DNA of 64,000 nucleotides from Sinotaia quadrata (GCA_028829895.1 CM054181.1:594001-658000); one strand, 5' to 3'; shown: positions 9,967-22,319, numbered from the stretch's first letter. A program made the numbers and translations. Notes: a model not told the origin generated them from the letters alone.

Positions 9967-10278
9967 CGTATTGTCTGCCTCATCACAAAGGCATTTAGAA
10001 TGCTGATAGATTTAGGGCCATTGGTACGTGTGGACTGGTCTGTCTTATCACAAAGGCATTCAGAATGCTGATAGATTTAGGGCCATTGGTACGTGTAGTC
10101 TGGTCTGTCTCATCACGATGGCATTCAGAATGCTGATAGATTTAGGGCCATTGGTACGTGTGGACTGGTCTGTCTTAACACAATGGCATTTAGAATGCTG
10201 ATAGATTTAGGGCCATTGGTACGTGTGGACTGGTCTGTCTCATCACAAAGGCATTCAGAATGCTGATAGATTTAGGGT
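9967..10278. repeat. 65-bp minisatellite, about 5 copies
   Basis: GCATT-anchored units start at 9991, 10056, 10121, 10186 and 10251, with a perfect 65-bp period. The unit contains GAATGCTGATAGATTTAGGG and ACGTGTGGACTGGTCTG. Confidence 0.97.
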
Positions 10279-10559
10279 CTATGTCTTTGCGTAAGCGAAA
10301 GGCAGGATAAAAGCAATCCACCAACACTCACCGATCCCCGTCTCCCACTCCCGTTTGTTGCTTTTTCTCTTTCAAGCAATGCAATAAAGTGAAAATTCTG
10401 GAACCTGGTATTACGTGTTAGATGAATGGATCCAGCAGACTCCGTTGACAAAACGATATAAGTCAATTTTGCAATGTGTTTCATACAAAAGAATTGCAGA
10501 TCTGTTTTTGTGCATCAATGGTTATGTTCAGTTGCTGTTGTTGTTTAGATTTATTTTGT
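10279..10559. other. Unique spacer
   Basis: No repeat and no supported exon were seen. Confidence 0.35.
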
Positions 10560-10812
10560 AATAAAAATAAAGCTAAGATATTCGAAAACACAGGTAAAAA
10601 TATAACACCCGAAATGTGTAATAGGTAAGAGTTACTGAAATAAAACTTAGATATAGGTAAGAGTTAATGAAATAAAGCTAAGATATAGGTAAGAGTTAAT
10701 GAAATAAAGCTAAGATATAGGTAAGAGTTAATGAAATAAAGCTAAGATATTTGAAAACATAGGTAAAAATATAACACCCCAAATGTGTAATAGGTAAGAG
10801 TTAATGAAATGT
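10560..10812. repeat. 32-bp repeat, about 5 copies, flanked by a larger duplication
   Basis: The inner unit is ATAGGTAAGAGTTAATGAAA plus TAAAGCTAAGAT. The flank AACACAGGTAAAAATATAAC at about 10590 recurs at about 10757, so a segment containing the repeat was itself duplicated. Confidence 0.9.
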
Positions 10813-11331
10813 ACGGGGAAGAAAAACTGATGTAATTTACAGGTATGACCAGAGAGAAATGAACGTGGTTGAAAGAAATAATTACTGTGACTGTAAAGAA
10901 AATGACATAAAACAAAAGATATTATCTTGAAACTGTATAAAATGGAGTAACTTTTATGAAAACGGACTCCATTCCATAGCAACTGGCGTGCTTCTAATGA
11001 AACTGTAAGGACATCGGCATTCTATGAAAATAATATATAGTAAAATAGGAATGACTTTGAAGACTGTGGAGTGATTCTGTGAGAATTTGTATTTCTGAGA
11101 GAAATGGCATGACTTAATGGAAAATGGTATCTTAAAAAAAAATTACATGAAAGCAGTGTCTCTAAGGAAACAGAACTGACTATGAAAAATAGTATCTCTA
11201 CTGGAATTGGAATGACTCTTCGAAAAGACTTTCCACATGCAAAAAGTCCCTCTGGCATTTAGCAATCGAAATGAGAATAACTCAACAGGCTATTTCGCCC
11301 GGAGATAGGAGATGGGAGAGGAATTAAGCGG
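10813..11331. other. Unique AT-rich spacer
   Basis: Loosely recurring GGAATGACT/CTATGAAAA motifs spaced about 40-60 bp apart suggest a decayed tandem array; otherwise nothing was seen. Confidence 0.35.
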
Positions 11332-11335
11332 GAAC

Positions 11336-11770
11336 ATTGTCGCCCATAGCACCTCTTCCCAAGCTTCGACATAAAGAAATGTTGATTTCAGACCATATTT
11401 TCCTCCCCTCGTTTCCAGAATAGCTATACAATCTTTTGTAGGTACGACTTCCTCTAACTGTCCAGCTTATAGTCTACTCTTATTATCTCCCTTACTTCTT
11501 GTAACCGTGACCCAGAGTTCACTACAAGGTCCAGCTTATAGTCTACTCTTATTATCTCCCTTATTTCTTGTAACCGTGACCAAGAGTTCACTATAACGTC
11601 CAGCTTATAACCGTGACCCATAGTCACTATAACGTCCAGCTTTTAGTCTACTCTTATTATCTCCCTTATTTCATGTAACCGTGACCTAGAGTTCACTATA
11701 CCGTCCAGCTTTTAGTCTACTCTTATTATCTCCCTTATTTCTTGTAACCGTGGCCCAGAGTTCACTATAA
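11336..11770 (+). repeat. Family 2 element, second copy, with internal 69-bp amplification
   Basis: The left 120 bp matches the nested element at 9541. From 11458 the segment starting GTCCAGCTTATAGTCTACTC and ending CAGAGTTCACTATAA repeats about four times with a 69-bp period, including one truncated copy near 11598-11637. The same segment is single-copy in the nested element. Confidence 0.9.
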
Positions 11771-12109
11771 ACGAAAGCAAAGGCGCACGAGCAGTCGCAT
11801 GAGATGCTAGCATTACATTTGTTTTCCTCTTCTTATAGTTTAGAAAGTAACATCGCTTGAATACAGTTCTTTAATACTGCCATCTCATTTAATTTCCCCT
11901 GGCACTCAAAATTTTAACAAAGTTTATCTAGTAAAATTATTTTATTTGCTTAAAGGTGGATAATATAGGTGACATTTTTTGCAATTTTATTTAAATTTCA
12001 ACTTTAAGAATTATTTTGTTCTATTGATTGAAGGGGACATTTTTGTTGTTGTTCTTGTGTATTTCTCTATCGAAGCATTTGTAAATTGTATTTCTGTTTT
12101 TGTCTATGT
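11771..12109. other. Unique spacer
   Basis: T-rich on the plus strand. No exon was seen. Confidence 0.35.
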
Positions 12110-12310
12110 GCATACTTTCAGTTCTCTCCCTGTCTGTTTGCCTAATTGTACTTCTGTTTTTGTCTGTTTGCATAATTTCTGTTCTCTCCTTGTCTGTTTG
12201 CCTAATTGTACTTCGTTTTTGTTTGTGCATACTTTCAGTTCTCTCCCTGTCTGTATAATTAAGTTTCTTTTCTTACTTGTCTGTATAATTAAGTTTCTTT
12301 TCTTACTGAT
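12110..12310. repeat. Degenerate T-rich tandem repeats (about 57 bp, then 30 bp x2)
   Basis: CTGTCTGTTTGCCTAATTG recurs in two or three diverged copies, followed by two copies of TGTCTGTATAATTAAGTTTC. The open frames through here are low complexity. Confidence 0.8.
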
Positions 12311-13127
12311 CCTTATCATAATGTTTATACTGTCATTTGATGGGGAATTCGCACACCTATTTTTAAATATAAATTTTCATTCTTTGATTTATAATTTTTT
12401 AATGAGATGCTATTAGTGATTTGTATGATTTAAAATATGTTACCTAAAGTTTATTTTTGGAAGTGAAGTCCACAATAGATAAAGGTGAAGGGAGAAATTA
12501 ATCTCTTGAATGAGTAGTAGCTGTGGTAGGGATGTTGTTATTGTCCAGTAGAACACTGGAAACCTGACCTCTAAACAATAGCATGTCATTAGATCTGGAA
12601 TCTTGATTTTGGCCTTGGTTAGGTGTTATGCTATTCTTATGCTGACGTAATTGCGAACTTGTATTTGGATAGGTGCATGATTGAAAAGTATGATAAAGTC
12701 TTAGATCTGAATTTGATTGGATCAGGAGTGAGTATGGGTGTGGTTTCAAGAGTAATAAAACCGTGATTCTATTCCTCACTCTTTGCAAAATAACTCCATG
12801 GGAAGAGTGTTGAGACAGAGTCTCTCCTTAGTACAGATTGTATATGGAACAGAGGACCCTTGGCTAGAAAAAGGGTTTTTCTTTTTGTGTCTCCTTCATG
12901 TTCATTTTCTATCTAATTCTGAAACCTATGATGATGACTTTGGGTACTTGATTCTGATGTATTTTTGTCTTCTTCATGGTTAATTTTCTATCTTATATTG
13001 AAATCTATTATGAGGAACTAGGGCACAATGTATTCCTCTGATTCTTTAAAGGTTGTTAAACTTTTATTAAATTTTTTATTAATTGTTCAGCCTTTGCGTA
13101 TCTGTTAATGAAATGTAAATGCTTTTG
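12311..13127. other. Unique spacer
   Basis: Short open frames occur on both strands (12498-12788 minus, 12783-12983 plus) with no motif, signal peptide or splice context I would trust. Confidence 0.35.
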
Positions 13128-13270
13128 TTCATACTTAATCATAACTTGTAGTGATAGTCTCATGATTATGTCTTGTTCTCTGTTGTCTCTACATTTATTT
13201 ATCTACTTTATCATAACTTGTAGTGATATTCTCATGATTATGTCTTGTTTTCTGTCCATCTCTACATCTA
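13128..13270. repeat. About 76-bp direct duplication, 2 copies
   Basis: TTAATCATAACTTGTAGTGA recurs as TTATCATAACTTGTAGTGAT, each followed by CTCATGATTATGTCTTGTT. Confidence 0.9.
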
Positions 13271-13379
13271 TTTGTGTACCTATTGTATAAAATCTATTTC
13301 TTGGCTTAATAACTGAATGGGGGCCGTGAGTCGAAGTAAAGTAGGCGTATTCGCATATTGGCGTAAGAGTTGGAGATAT

Positions 13380-13595
13380 GCATATATAATCAGTGACCCA
13401 TACTCTACATCGGCTCTTTCAGATATTTTTATCATATATAACCAGTGGCCCATACTCTGCATCGACTCTTTCAGATTTTATTTATCATATATAACCAGTG
13501 GCCCACACTCTGCATCGATTCTTTCAGATTTATTTTATCATATATAACCAGTGGCCCATACTCTGCATCGACTCTTTCAGATATTTTTATCATAA
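13380..13595. repeat. About 53-bp minisatellite, 4 copies
   Basis: The unit contains CATATATAACCAGTGGCCCA and CTGCATCGACTCTTTCAGAT. The first copy is the most diverged. Confidence 0.95.
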
Positions 13596-14432
13596 CTAAA
13601 TGCTAAATGAAACGATTCATTATTACAAATTCGCCCAGAGTACAGCGTGACATATTACTGTTATATTCATTTATGAATAGACTGCCCAATTTGTAATTTG
13701 AATAATTCACGATTGATGCAATTGTGAATATTGAAAATAGCTTAATTACTAAATTTTGTTTTATCGATTGTTTGTATCATTCATTTAGTCATTACATTTC
13801 TTAAGTTGTTCTTTTAGTTAATCAGTGATTATGTTTCAAAATATTATTGAATTTATTGTCCTAAGGCGAACCGCAAAACTAAAGAAGCCAATTTACATTA
13901 CTGTTATATGCACTCAACATTCTGGGGAGTTGATTTTATTTTAACGTTACAATTACTCTCACCACTCAAGGGAATTAACTTTATTGCTGCTCACTGCTCA
14001 GGGGAGATCACTATATTTAGTGACATGAGTGCTCTCACCACTCAAGGGAGCTAAAATTGTGTTGCTGTTAGTAGTGTTCCCATATAAAACAAATAGCACC
14101 CTTTGAAATGTGACAGTGCACAAAATAGTAAAATCAAGTTAATCCCCTTGATTTATGAGAGCGTTTGCAACTGTTCAATAATATTAGCTTCCTTGCATTG
14201 GTGCATTAAGACAACTGAAGTTGTCAGCTTTCTTTAGCAATAAACCCCCAGATCAACCTGGGATCACTATACAGTGTAACTAGATTAATTATGGACATTA
14301 AGGATATTTTATTTAGCAAAAGTAATCCAAACTTCAGACAAAGAAGAACGCAAAACAAAAATTTTATCTTGAAAGATTTCGCACAGGTACAAGTGTTTGT
14401 GATGTGTATCGGGTGTATACATAGTCATGATT
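13596..14432. other. Unique AT-rich spacer
   Basis: Three loose occurrences of CACTCAAGGGA or CTCAGGGGA between 13930 and 14055 suggest a decayed repeat. No exon was seen. Confidence 0.35.
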
Positions 14433-14575
14433 GGATATTAAATATTTATTTATAAAACAAGATAAAATTAAATATTTATTTTTAAAACAAGATAAAATTA
14501 AATATTTATTTTTAAAACAAGATAAAATTAAATATTTATAAAACAGGATAAAGTTAAATATTTATTTATAAAACA
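14433..14575. repeat. 30-bp AT-rich minisatellite, about 5 copies
   Basis: The unit is ATTAAATATTTATTTTTAAA plus ACAAGATAAA. Confidence 0.95.
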
Positions 14576-14833
14576 CAGCAAGAGAATTCAGTGCATCTAT
14601 AGCGCAAGCTAACTTACATTTTGTTCGAAATATTATTCTTTTCATTTCTTCTTAATTTTTTAAATTTAAAATCATTGTGGATATTTGGTTTTTTCTCAAA
14701 AAATTTCTTTTGCTATATAGAAATTTATATTTCTTTATTTTGTTTTCTTTGTTAATTTGGCATTTTGTGTAAGTTTTCGTATCCTCCTAGATTCGTTTTC
14801 AGGTTAAACTTTAATAGACCTGAGAGTATTTTC

Positions 14834-14995
14834 CTAAACTAACTATTGTCTTAATTTTTCTAAACCAGATACCGTCTTAATTTTCTTAACCAGATATTGC
14901 CTTAATTTTCCTAAACCAGATATTGCCTTAATTTTTCTAAACCAGACATTGCCTTAATTTCCTAAATCAGAAACTGTCTTAATTTTCCCAGTTTT
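14834..14995. repeat. About 27-bp minisatellite, 6 degenerate copies
   Basis: The unit is about CTAAACCAGATATTGCCTTA plus ATTTTT. Confidence 0.9.
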
Positions 14996-15594
14996 GAGGG
15001 AGCATTCTGTAATTAAATCCATTTAAATTTAAATCCAAACAAAAACATTTCATAGAACTGTCTGAAATTTCTCGGTAAAAGGATTTATAATTTGAGAGGA
15101 AATGGGATTTATTTCTTTAAGTTATGGACGCTGTGTGTTAAGTCTTTACCAATCTCATGAATGATTCTTTTAGTATTTCGACATTTTGCATTAGTCTAAA
15201 TTTACTGACAGCGCCATGCTTAGCTTTAGATGAGAAGTGATGAACAGTTTTCGAATCTGAAGTGGAGACAATCATTTCTTTTCCCGCGAGGAGGGAGGGA
15301 GGGTAAATAATTTTATTGAACTTGAACGTTAAATAAAATACGGAGGTCTCGTATTCAGAACAGTTTTTCTTTTTTTGCTCCAAAATCTGTTTTTATCAGA
15401 GCTCCAGTCCTATGATGTTCTCTTGATTTTATTTTTTTCTTTCAAGATAAGATAGATCGTTTAACTTCTTTGCACAAAGAACTTATCATGTCCAGAGGAT
15501 CCTACTACTGAAAGCACGGCATACATTATGTCTTTTCTTTTCTTGATTTTATTGGAAGTGGATTCTGTTGCTAGGCTAGACCGCTAGGCTGCGA
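14996..15594. other. Unique spacer
   Basis: A short minus-strand open frame (15138-15383) is unrecognised. GGAGGGAGGGAGGG lies at 15290-15303. Confidence 0.35.
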
Positions 15595-15618
15595 GTCACG
15601 TGACAGGCGCCACTTCCG
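15595..15618. promoter_or_regulatory. Palindromic E-box GTCACGTGAC plus ETS-like site
   Basis: GTCACGTGAC (15595-15604) is a 10-bp palindrome of the USF/TFE type. ACTTCCG (15612-15618) resembles an ETS core. The pair lies 54 bp upstream of a possible first coding exon. The motifs are read by eye; function is inferred. Confidence 0.4.
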
Positions 15619-15671
15619 TCCTGTTCGAAAACATTCCAAACAGTATAATTAGATTGCGCTGTCCGTGATCT

Positions 15672-15760
15672 ATGTCGGGCTTGCTCACCTCTGACAGAAT
15701 CAATGCAAGGAGTGCTTGGACCAAAGTGGAGAAAAAAACAACATTCGTGCTGTCGGAAAA
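15672..15760 (+). CDS. Candidate first coding exon (29 codons), unknown protein
   Basis: An ATG at 15672 opens 29 codons plus two bases (beginning MSGLLTSDRINARSAWTKVE) and runs into the donor AA|GTAAGA at 15761, giving a phase 2 intron. Without splicing, the frame stops at once. The encoded segment is polar and basic with no signal peptide. A palindromic E-box and an ETS-like site lie 54-77 bp upstream, as in a compact TATA-less promoter. The start context is weak (T at -3), which counts against it. No later exon was identified. A non-coding first exon using the same donor is the main alternative. Confidence 0.3.
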
Positions 15761-16089
15761 GTAAGAAAAAAAGTATTTCATCAACCGAAGGTACTAGCCA
15801 TATTTTTATTTTTTATTTTTATAATTTTACTGTTTGATGTGGTATTATGTCATGAAAAATGAAAATCAAATGTTACTGAGGCCTTTTATCTTGGAAAATT
15901 AGAAGGATGTAATTAGTGGGTCATTTAGTTGCCTACGTCATCATAGATAAGGAAACAATGTGTCTTGTTCTCGGACCTCGAAATAAACATATGGAAATGC
16001 TCGCTGAAAATGGAGCAAAATATAAGAATAAGCACTTTGTTGTAACCAGCTCTGTTAGGCAATTTGACTGAGACACACGCGAAAAGATA
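15761..16089. other. Unique spacer
   Basis: No repeat or exon was seen; it would be intron if the exon at 15672 is real. Confidence 0.3.
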
Positions 16090-16175
16090 AGTAGATAGAT
16101 AAATAGATCAACAGAATTTCTGACACAGATGGATGTATGGATAATAGATAGACAGATAGATAGATAGATGTGAAG
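16090..16175. repeat. Imperfect (TAGA)n
   Basis: Interrupted TAGA/GATA/GACA tetranucleotides. Confidence 0.85.
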
Positions 16176-16628
16176 TAAGTAATAGTAACAATTACAATTT
16201 TGTGACGGACACCAAATTCAAAGCTGAAATCCAAGGAGATAGACATCCTACGTCATTGAACAGCTGACGGCAGAATTTGTTTGATTCAACAGTAGACTTG
16301 AGTCAAGAACGGCGAGTCTCAAGTGGAAATACCGACTGTGGTCTTGAGTGAGGGCTATGTGCTGACGTCACAAGGGTGTGCATGCTTATGATGCAAAGAA
16401 TTACGCAGACGACGGCATGTGTTAACTTCTCTCGATTACCTTGTGTGAAGTTAGCTCAGCTGACGTGAGGGACAGTAACTCACAAATGGACTTTCTTCTG
16501 ACACGTGGCAAGTCTCGAGAGAGAACGGGTGTCAGTTACTCAAATTTGCATCAAAGATCCTAATTGCATTGTATTCTGCTATACGTCAAATTCGGCCTAA
16601 ATTGCCATATTTGTTGAGAAAACACAAA
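16176..16628. other. Unique, comparatively CpG-rich segment with a CRE palindrome
   Basis: It contains TGACGTCA at 16363-16370. No exon was confirmed. Confidence 0.35.
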
Positions 16629-16656
16629 CACACACACACACACACACACACGCACG

Positions 16657-16702
<46 letters not shown>
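16629..16702. repeat. (CA)n with an internal CGCA block
   Basis: CA repeats are interrupted by three CGCA units near 16651-16662. The interruption should stabilise the repeat. Confidence 0.95.
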
Positions 16703-16703
<1 letters not shown>

Positions 16704-18059
16704 CAGCATATTTTAAATATACAGCTCAGGGAGAATAACTCTTTACTATTGCATATTGCTTAACATCGTGTACTTCCTGTCTCTTGATACACTTTCTCTC
16801 GTATGGATTGCAGTAGTGCAGTCGTCAAGAAGACACAGAAAACAAGACAATGATATCAAGAGAATTATGTTAGTCAAAGACTAATCTGCTTCCTCAACTC
16901 ACAGTTAGAAACAACATCGTGAAACCGAATTTCTTTTCGTTTAAATATAGTTTCAAAATAGTGAGAAGTAATTTTGACCAGACTTTTGGGGTTGCATAAA
17001 GCAAACAAAAACGGGTTTCCATGCAACAGTATGTGCATGATTGAAGTGCGATATATGATTTTGTCATTATGTCATAAAGATTTTTTTAAAAAATCTCTGG
17101 AGAGACAAGCAACAGGAGGTAGAACAACGTAAATACACTGTGTCGTGAGTAACATTTCACTTCCAGTGGCGGGCAGCACCGAATGTTAAAAAGTGCTTTT
17201 CCTTTCCTTGGTGCTCTTTTGTTTATATTTAGTATTTTCTTGTCAATGTGCTAGAGTTGCCTCCTTTGATGTAATGTAACTACGATTACAGAACGGAATC
17301 TTGCAGCAGTGACTGCTGCTGGTAGGCTGTAATAATTAAGGGCAAAGGTCATGCCCTGATATAACTGTGCAACACAAGCTTTCAGAATAACGTTGCTGAA
17401 TAATGTTGCGCGCAAATTTTCCTTGAAGAGGGTGGACAAACTAATTAGCTCGAAGGAAAAAAAATAAATTGCTGATCATGGGTCAAACGATGCAAGAGAA
17501 GAAGCACACAATACATTGTAGGCAACGCATCACCAGTATAAATCGCCTCCCTTGAATTTCTTTTACTTCTACATTTTAAAAATATGTTCTTAAATTAATT
17601 AGGTAAGTCCATCCTAGCAGTAGTACTCATAGTTGTAGCAATAGTATATTATTATTCGTAACAATGTCATTTTTATCCTTAAGTTATTTTGGGTACATGA
17701 AAGATTCTTGTATTTGAAAGTTTACCGCCTAAGTCAATACGGTTTATATAAAAAAAATTACTTACGAAGGTTCATACAGGTTCATGAAGGGATCGGCCAG
17801 CAAAACCAAACTACCCCTAAATTAATAGTTATAAAAAGTATTTTGTTGCACTAGAATAAAAATATGTGTTACTATATTTTTACGATGTATTCTAGTTCAC
17901 TAAATTAAACGTCAGGTTAAACTGACTTTACGAAGTATTCTGGATAATTAAATTAAACATAAAGGTTAAATTGGTTTTACAATGGATTCTGGTTCACTAA
18001 AACATATGGGTTAAAGCAATAGAGCTGATAGACAGAAATTTACCTCAGAGTTCATAATA
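16703..18059. other. Unique segment with a faint about 60-bp repeat at 17878-18013
   Basis: GTATTCT/GGATTCT followed by GGTTAAA recurs three times near the right end. No supported exon was seen in the rest. Confidence 0.4.
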
Positions 18060-18195
18060 ATGTATAAAAGATTATTTAGTATTATCAATTTAATTGTAAG
18101 CTTTGTGAATTGTTGTATGAAGTATTATTTAATATTGTCAACTTACTTGTAAGCACATGTGGCTTTATGAATTGTTGTATGAAGGATTATTTAAC
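18060..18195. repeat. About 60-bp duplication, 2-3 copies
   Basis: GAATTGTTGTATGAAG followed by TATTATTTAATATTGTCAA is repeated with diverged spacing. Confidence 0.8.
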
Positions 18196-18328
18196 TATAT
18201 ATATGAATGTGTCTAAAAATATAGGATATAATTAACAATAAAAATCAGAGCAAATTCTTGAAATATATTCAATTTTTTTCAAATTCTTCATAAATATATC
18301 ATGTTCCAGTACTTTGCGTGTGTAATGA

Positions 18329-18329
18329 G

Positions 18330-18393
<64 letters not shown>

Positions 18394-18432
18394 TTAATAG
18401 AGAGACAGATTAGATTAGATAGATAGATAGAG

Positions 18433-18515
<83 letters not shown>

Positions 18516-18524
18516 CAGATAGAT
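18329..18524. repeat. (GATA)n with (GA)n centre
   Basis: Two long GATA tracts flank a GA run at 18366-18392. Confidence 0.97.
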
Positions 18525-19035
18525 ATGTACTGTAATTGTGTTAACTACGCATAGCTAATTGGTCTCAGTGTCGCCAGGCAAGACTAGTAATAATTTCACC
18601 TAGGTGCTGCAACCTTGAGACACACGAAGAATTCTTGCAGTAATTGCCCTTGTTTACGTCGCGGAGCTCTCGGGCTTAGAAGTTAATTTCGTTGCCTGCG
18701 CCGGAAACACGTGCCCATGAGCAGTGGCGAAAAGTGTAATAAAATTCCATAATGTTTGTTGTGTTTTTTTAAATTTCCAATGACAGACTTCCGACTGTCG
18801 TGTCCATTAATAGAAATAGCGTCATCACATTGACACACCAAGCAAACACAGTAAAAAGGGAAGTCTATAAATCGTACACATAATTGTCGTTCTTTGTTCT
18901 CCACTGTCTTTGTGTCAGTAATGATGAAAGTGCTGAGAAAATCTCTCTGCAAATGGCTGTGCAGATAATTTGCAAGAAAGTATTTTAGAAAGTCCTTTTA
19001 AAAAAAATACTATCCAAACGATCGACCAGATACAC
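18525..19035. other. Unique segment with E-box, doubtful 89-codon minus frame
   Basis: CACGTG occurs in AAACACGTGCCC near 18706. An open frame at 18683-18952 minus has no ATG at its upstream end and no recognised domain. Confidence 0.3.
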
Positions 19036-19173
19036 TAGTGCATTCCAGTCGTGTTAATAGACGTGATTTAGAAAGACTACACTAGTGCATTCCAGTCGTG
19101 TTAATAGACGTGATTTAGAAAGACTACACTAGTGCATTCCAGTCGTGTTAATAGATGTGATTTAGAAAGACTA
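19036..19173. repeat. 47-bp tandem repeat, 3 copies
   Basis: The unit starts TACACTAGTGCATTCCAGTC and ends GATTTAGAAAGAC. Almost identical copies. Confidence 0.96.
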
Positions 19174-19449
19174 CCGCAGAAAGAATAATAATGTAACCGA
19201 ACAGCTTAATATGCGGCAGAAAATTATAGTTTGTCGAAACAGTCTGGAATGTCATTTAATAGAAACTGAAATCATATTATATCTCTACTTGTTTTTAAAT
19301 ATGCAACAAATGTTGCAATACGTTCCAATAGAAAATATTCATTCATTCATACATTCTTTCAGTCATTCCTTCATTTGCTAGTGTTACAGTGTGTTACAGT
19401 GTGTTGTACTTAAACTTAATGAAACGCTAATGCGATTTATGATTATTTG

Positions 19450-19756
19450 CAATGAATACACCTAACAGAGCGTTTCCCGTTCCGTAACCATAATGTTGTA
19501 TTCAACAAAACAATGAATACACCCAACAGAGCGTTTCCCGTTCCGTAACCATAATGTTGTATTCAACAAAAACAATGAATACACCCAACAGAGCGTTTCC
19601 CGTTCCGTACACATAATGTTGTATTCAACAAACAATGAATACACCTAACAGAGCGTTTCCCGTTCCGTACACATAATGTTGTATTCAACAAAACAATTAA
19701 TACATCTAACAGAGCGTTCCCCGTTCCGTACACATAATCTTTTATTCAACAAAACA
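19450..19756. repeat. 61-62-bp minisatellite, 5 copies
   Basis: The unit contains CAACAGAGCGTTTCCCGTTC and ATGTTGTATTCAACAAA. The rightmost copy is the most diverged. Confidence 0.96.
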
Positions 19757-20046
19757 CGTCTTCTAGTGCAGAGTTTTTTTCATTTATTTGGGAATAAAAG
19801 ACTATCTGAAAGTATCTCGACTGGAAAAAAATGTAACTACAAACATTAACAAATGAGCAGACTACTTGTTATTAGGTGTAAATATGACACAGCCACAGGC
19901 AGACATACATACATAATGCACACACAACTTGCTTATCGCCATGCTTTTGAAATTCAGGTGACTAAGGCAGTAAGTGTATCTTCGTCATAAAAGTTTCGTC
20001 ATAAAAGAGTTCTTGAATAAATTCCAAGACCCAACTACTTTGAAAT
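19757..20046. other. Unique spacer
   Basis: No feature was seen. Confidence 0.35.
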
Positions 20047-20312
20047 GATGTACACGTATTTATATTCTGATAGTTCTAAATTACATCATAAAACTATAAC
20101 TCAAAACCTCGCATAAACTCACGATTTTCAAATGATGTATTCATATTTATATTCTGATAATTCTAAATGACGTCACAATGATGGCATATTGATGTATTCA
20201 TATTGATAGTTCTAAATGACGTCATAATGATGACGTGTTGATGTATTCATATTTATATTCTGATAGTTCTAAATTACGTCATAATGATGATGTATTGATG
20301 TATTCATATTCT
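20047..20312. repeat. Degenerate 50-60-bp array bearing CRE palindromes
   Basis: GATGTATTCATATTTATATT and TGATAGTTCTAAATGACGTC recur four to five times. Exact TGACGTCA lies at 20168 and 20217, with mutated forms in the other units. Confidence 0.85.
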
Positions 20313-20799
20313 GCAAGTAGAAACGGAGCAAAGAAGGTCAAATGTAAGAAAATGTCATGTAATGCATTATAACCAAATCTCCTCAATTCGAAATGACGTA
20401 ATCTGCAAATCTATATAAAAATTAAAATAAAATATGGTGCTCTGATTACAAATAGCTTGCTTAATAAAGACACTACAACTATTGATGTGGAAAGAAAATA
20501 ATCGAATGTATTTATCAATAGACCATCTCTATAATTCTGAAATAAAGTCGTATTATTTGCTGATGAACACACTACAACTCTCCACAGCTCTAAAAGAGAT
20601 CACTGGTGCTGGTAACTGTGAACACCTCAATTAAGACACTGCACTCACTTACTTATACGCTGAAAGAAAATCACGTTATATAATTTTGAATTTAGCCCCA
20701 AAATTATCTCCGACTGCTAAACAGACAATGCTGCAAATCGTTTCAACAATGATTTGATTCCTCTACTTGGGAATAACGCCTTGGGAGGTATCCACATCA
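20313..20799. other. Unique AT-rich spacer
   Basis: No exon was seen. A(T/C)AACTCTCCACAGCTCTAAA near 20571 may be an outlying relic of the following array. Confidence 0.35.
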
Positions 20800-21600
20800 T
20801 GACAACTTTGAAGCAACGCCATATGGTTCTCCACAACTGTGAAAATTGTTTCATCATGTTTTCAGAACTTTGAATTGACGTCAACATGACGTATTTCCAC
20901 AACTTTGAAATAACGTCAACCTGACGTGTTTCCACAACTTTGAAATGGCGTCTTTATGACATGTTTCCACAACTTTGAAATAACGTCAACGTGACATGTT
21001 TCCACAACTTTGAAATAACGTCAAGACGTGTCTCTACAACTTTGAAATAACGCCATTATGACGTGTCTTCACAATTTGAATAGTGCCGTGTTCTTCACAA
21101 CTTTGAAATAGTGCCATGTTCTTCCAACTTCGAAATGTCATCATGAGGTGTCTCCACAACTTTGATATGACGTCATCATGAGGTGTCTCCACAGGTTTGA
21201 AATAACGCCATGAATACTTTATTTGAAATAAAGCATGGGGTATTATGAAGATCAGACATTCTCCACAACTTTGAAATGACGTAATTTACTTCTCATTCGA
21301 CAAATGTTGAAATGATGCTGGTGCTATAATTATGAACAACTCCCAAGTCTCCACAACTTTATAAAGTATATCATGAAATGCAAAATTACCAACATCCAAA
21401 GACTCCACAACTTTCAAAAGTATGGCACGTGATGTAAAATTACCAACAGCCCAAGTCTCCACAACTTTCAAAAGTATGTCATGTGATATAAAGTTACCAA
21501 CAGTTCAAATCTCTCACAATTTTGAAAAGTGTGTCATATGATGTAAAATTACGAACAGCCCAAGTTTCACAACTTTGAATTTATGAGCAGCAATAGATTG
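20800..21600. repeat. 35-bp array grading into about 55-bp units, rich in TGACGT half sites
   Basis: The 35-bp unit is TTCCACAACTTTGAAATAAC plus GTCAACGTGACGTGT, clearest at 20880-21060. It decays to the right into longer units sharing CTCCACAACTTTCAAAAGTA. Exact TGACGTCA lies at 20876 and 21168. Confidence 0.88.
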
Positions 21601-21611
21601 CGCAACGCTAA

Positions 21612-21730
21612 AATGTCGTCAGTAGTGTAATTATGAGCAACCTAATGTGCGCCCCTACAACTTTAAAATGACGTCAGTAGTGTAATTATGAGCAACCTAA
21701 TGTGCGCCCCCCCACAACTTTAAAATGACG
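21612..21730. repeat. About 57-bp duplication, 2 copies
   Basis: GTCAGTAGTGTAATTATGAG through ATGTGCGCCCC is present twice, with TGACGTCA at 21669. Confidence 0.93.
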
Positions 21731-22280
21731 TTACCTCTTATTGTATTTATTAGCATGTGATGGGCGTGTTTTGTTTCCATTTTACTTCCATTGCTATGCA
21801 ATAATCGGCAAAGTTGATATCAGTTGTGATTTACTCTTTGTGTTTATTTTGATATTATTCTTTGCATCACTATTATATTACAAAAATATGCATGGTAATC
21901 TTCCTTTTATATTCCTTTTAGAGGAATAGTTTTCTAAATGGCAATTTGGATGGATAGCAGCCGTCTGGCTCTCATTGACGAAACAGTGGTGAAATATTCT
22001 TCTAATACAATTGTTCTCTCTCACGATTTCTGCAAAGCAATTTAGATCCTAATAGAAACACTTTTGAAAACCATTTATCATTTTGACAATAAATCTAAAA
22101 AATATTATTATATCAAGAAATGCTACCGCCACTTTATAAAGGTTATGTACCTTTTTGGTTCGTCTGGAGGCCACATCACCTATTTGTCCAATCAGATTTG
22201 TCTTTGCCAAGAATAAAAAAACAATCTTGTCTGGTATTCTGAAATGGGAATCAACTCTTAACACTTTACCTCGAAAGTCG
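21731..22280. other. Unique spacer
   Basis: Only short AT-driven frames; no exon is supported. Confidence 0.35.

Positions 22281-22319
<39 letters not shown>
22281..22319. repeat. (CTTT)n microsatellite
   Basis: About ten tetranucleotides. Confidence 0.96.
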
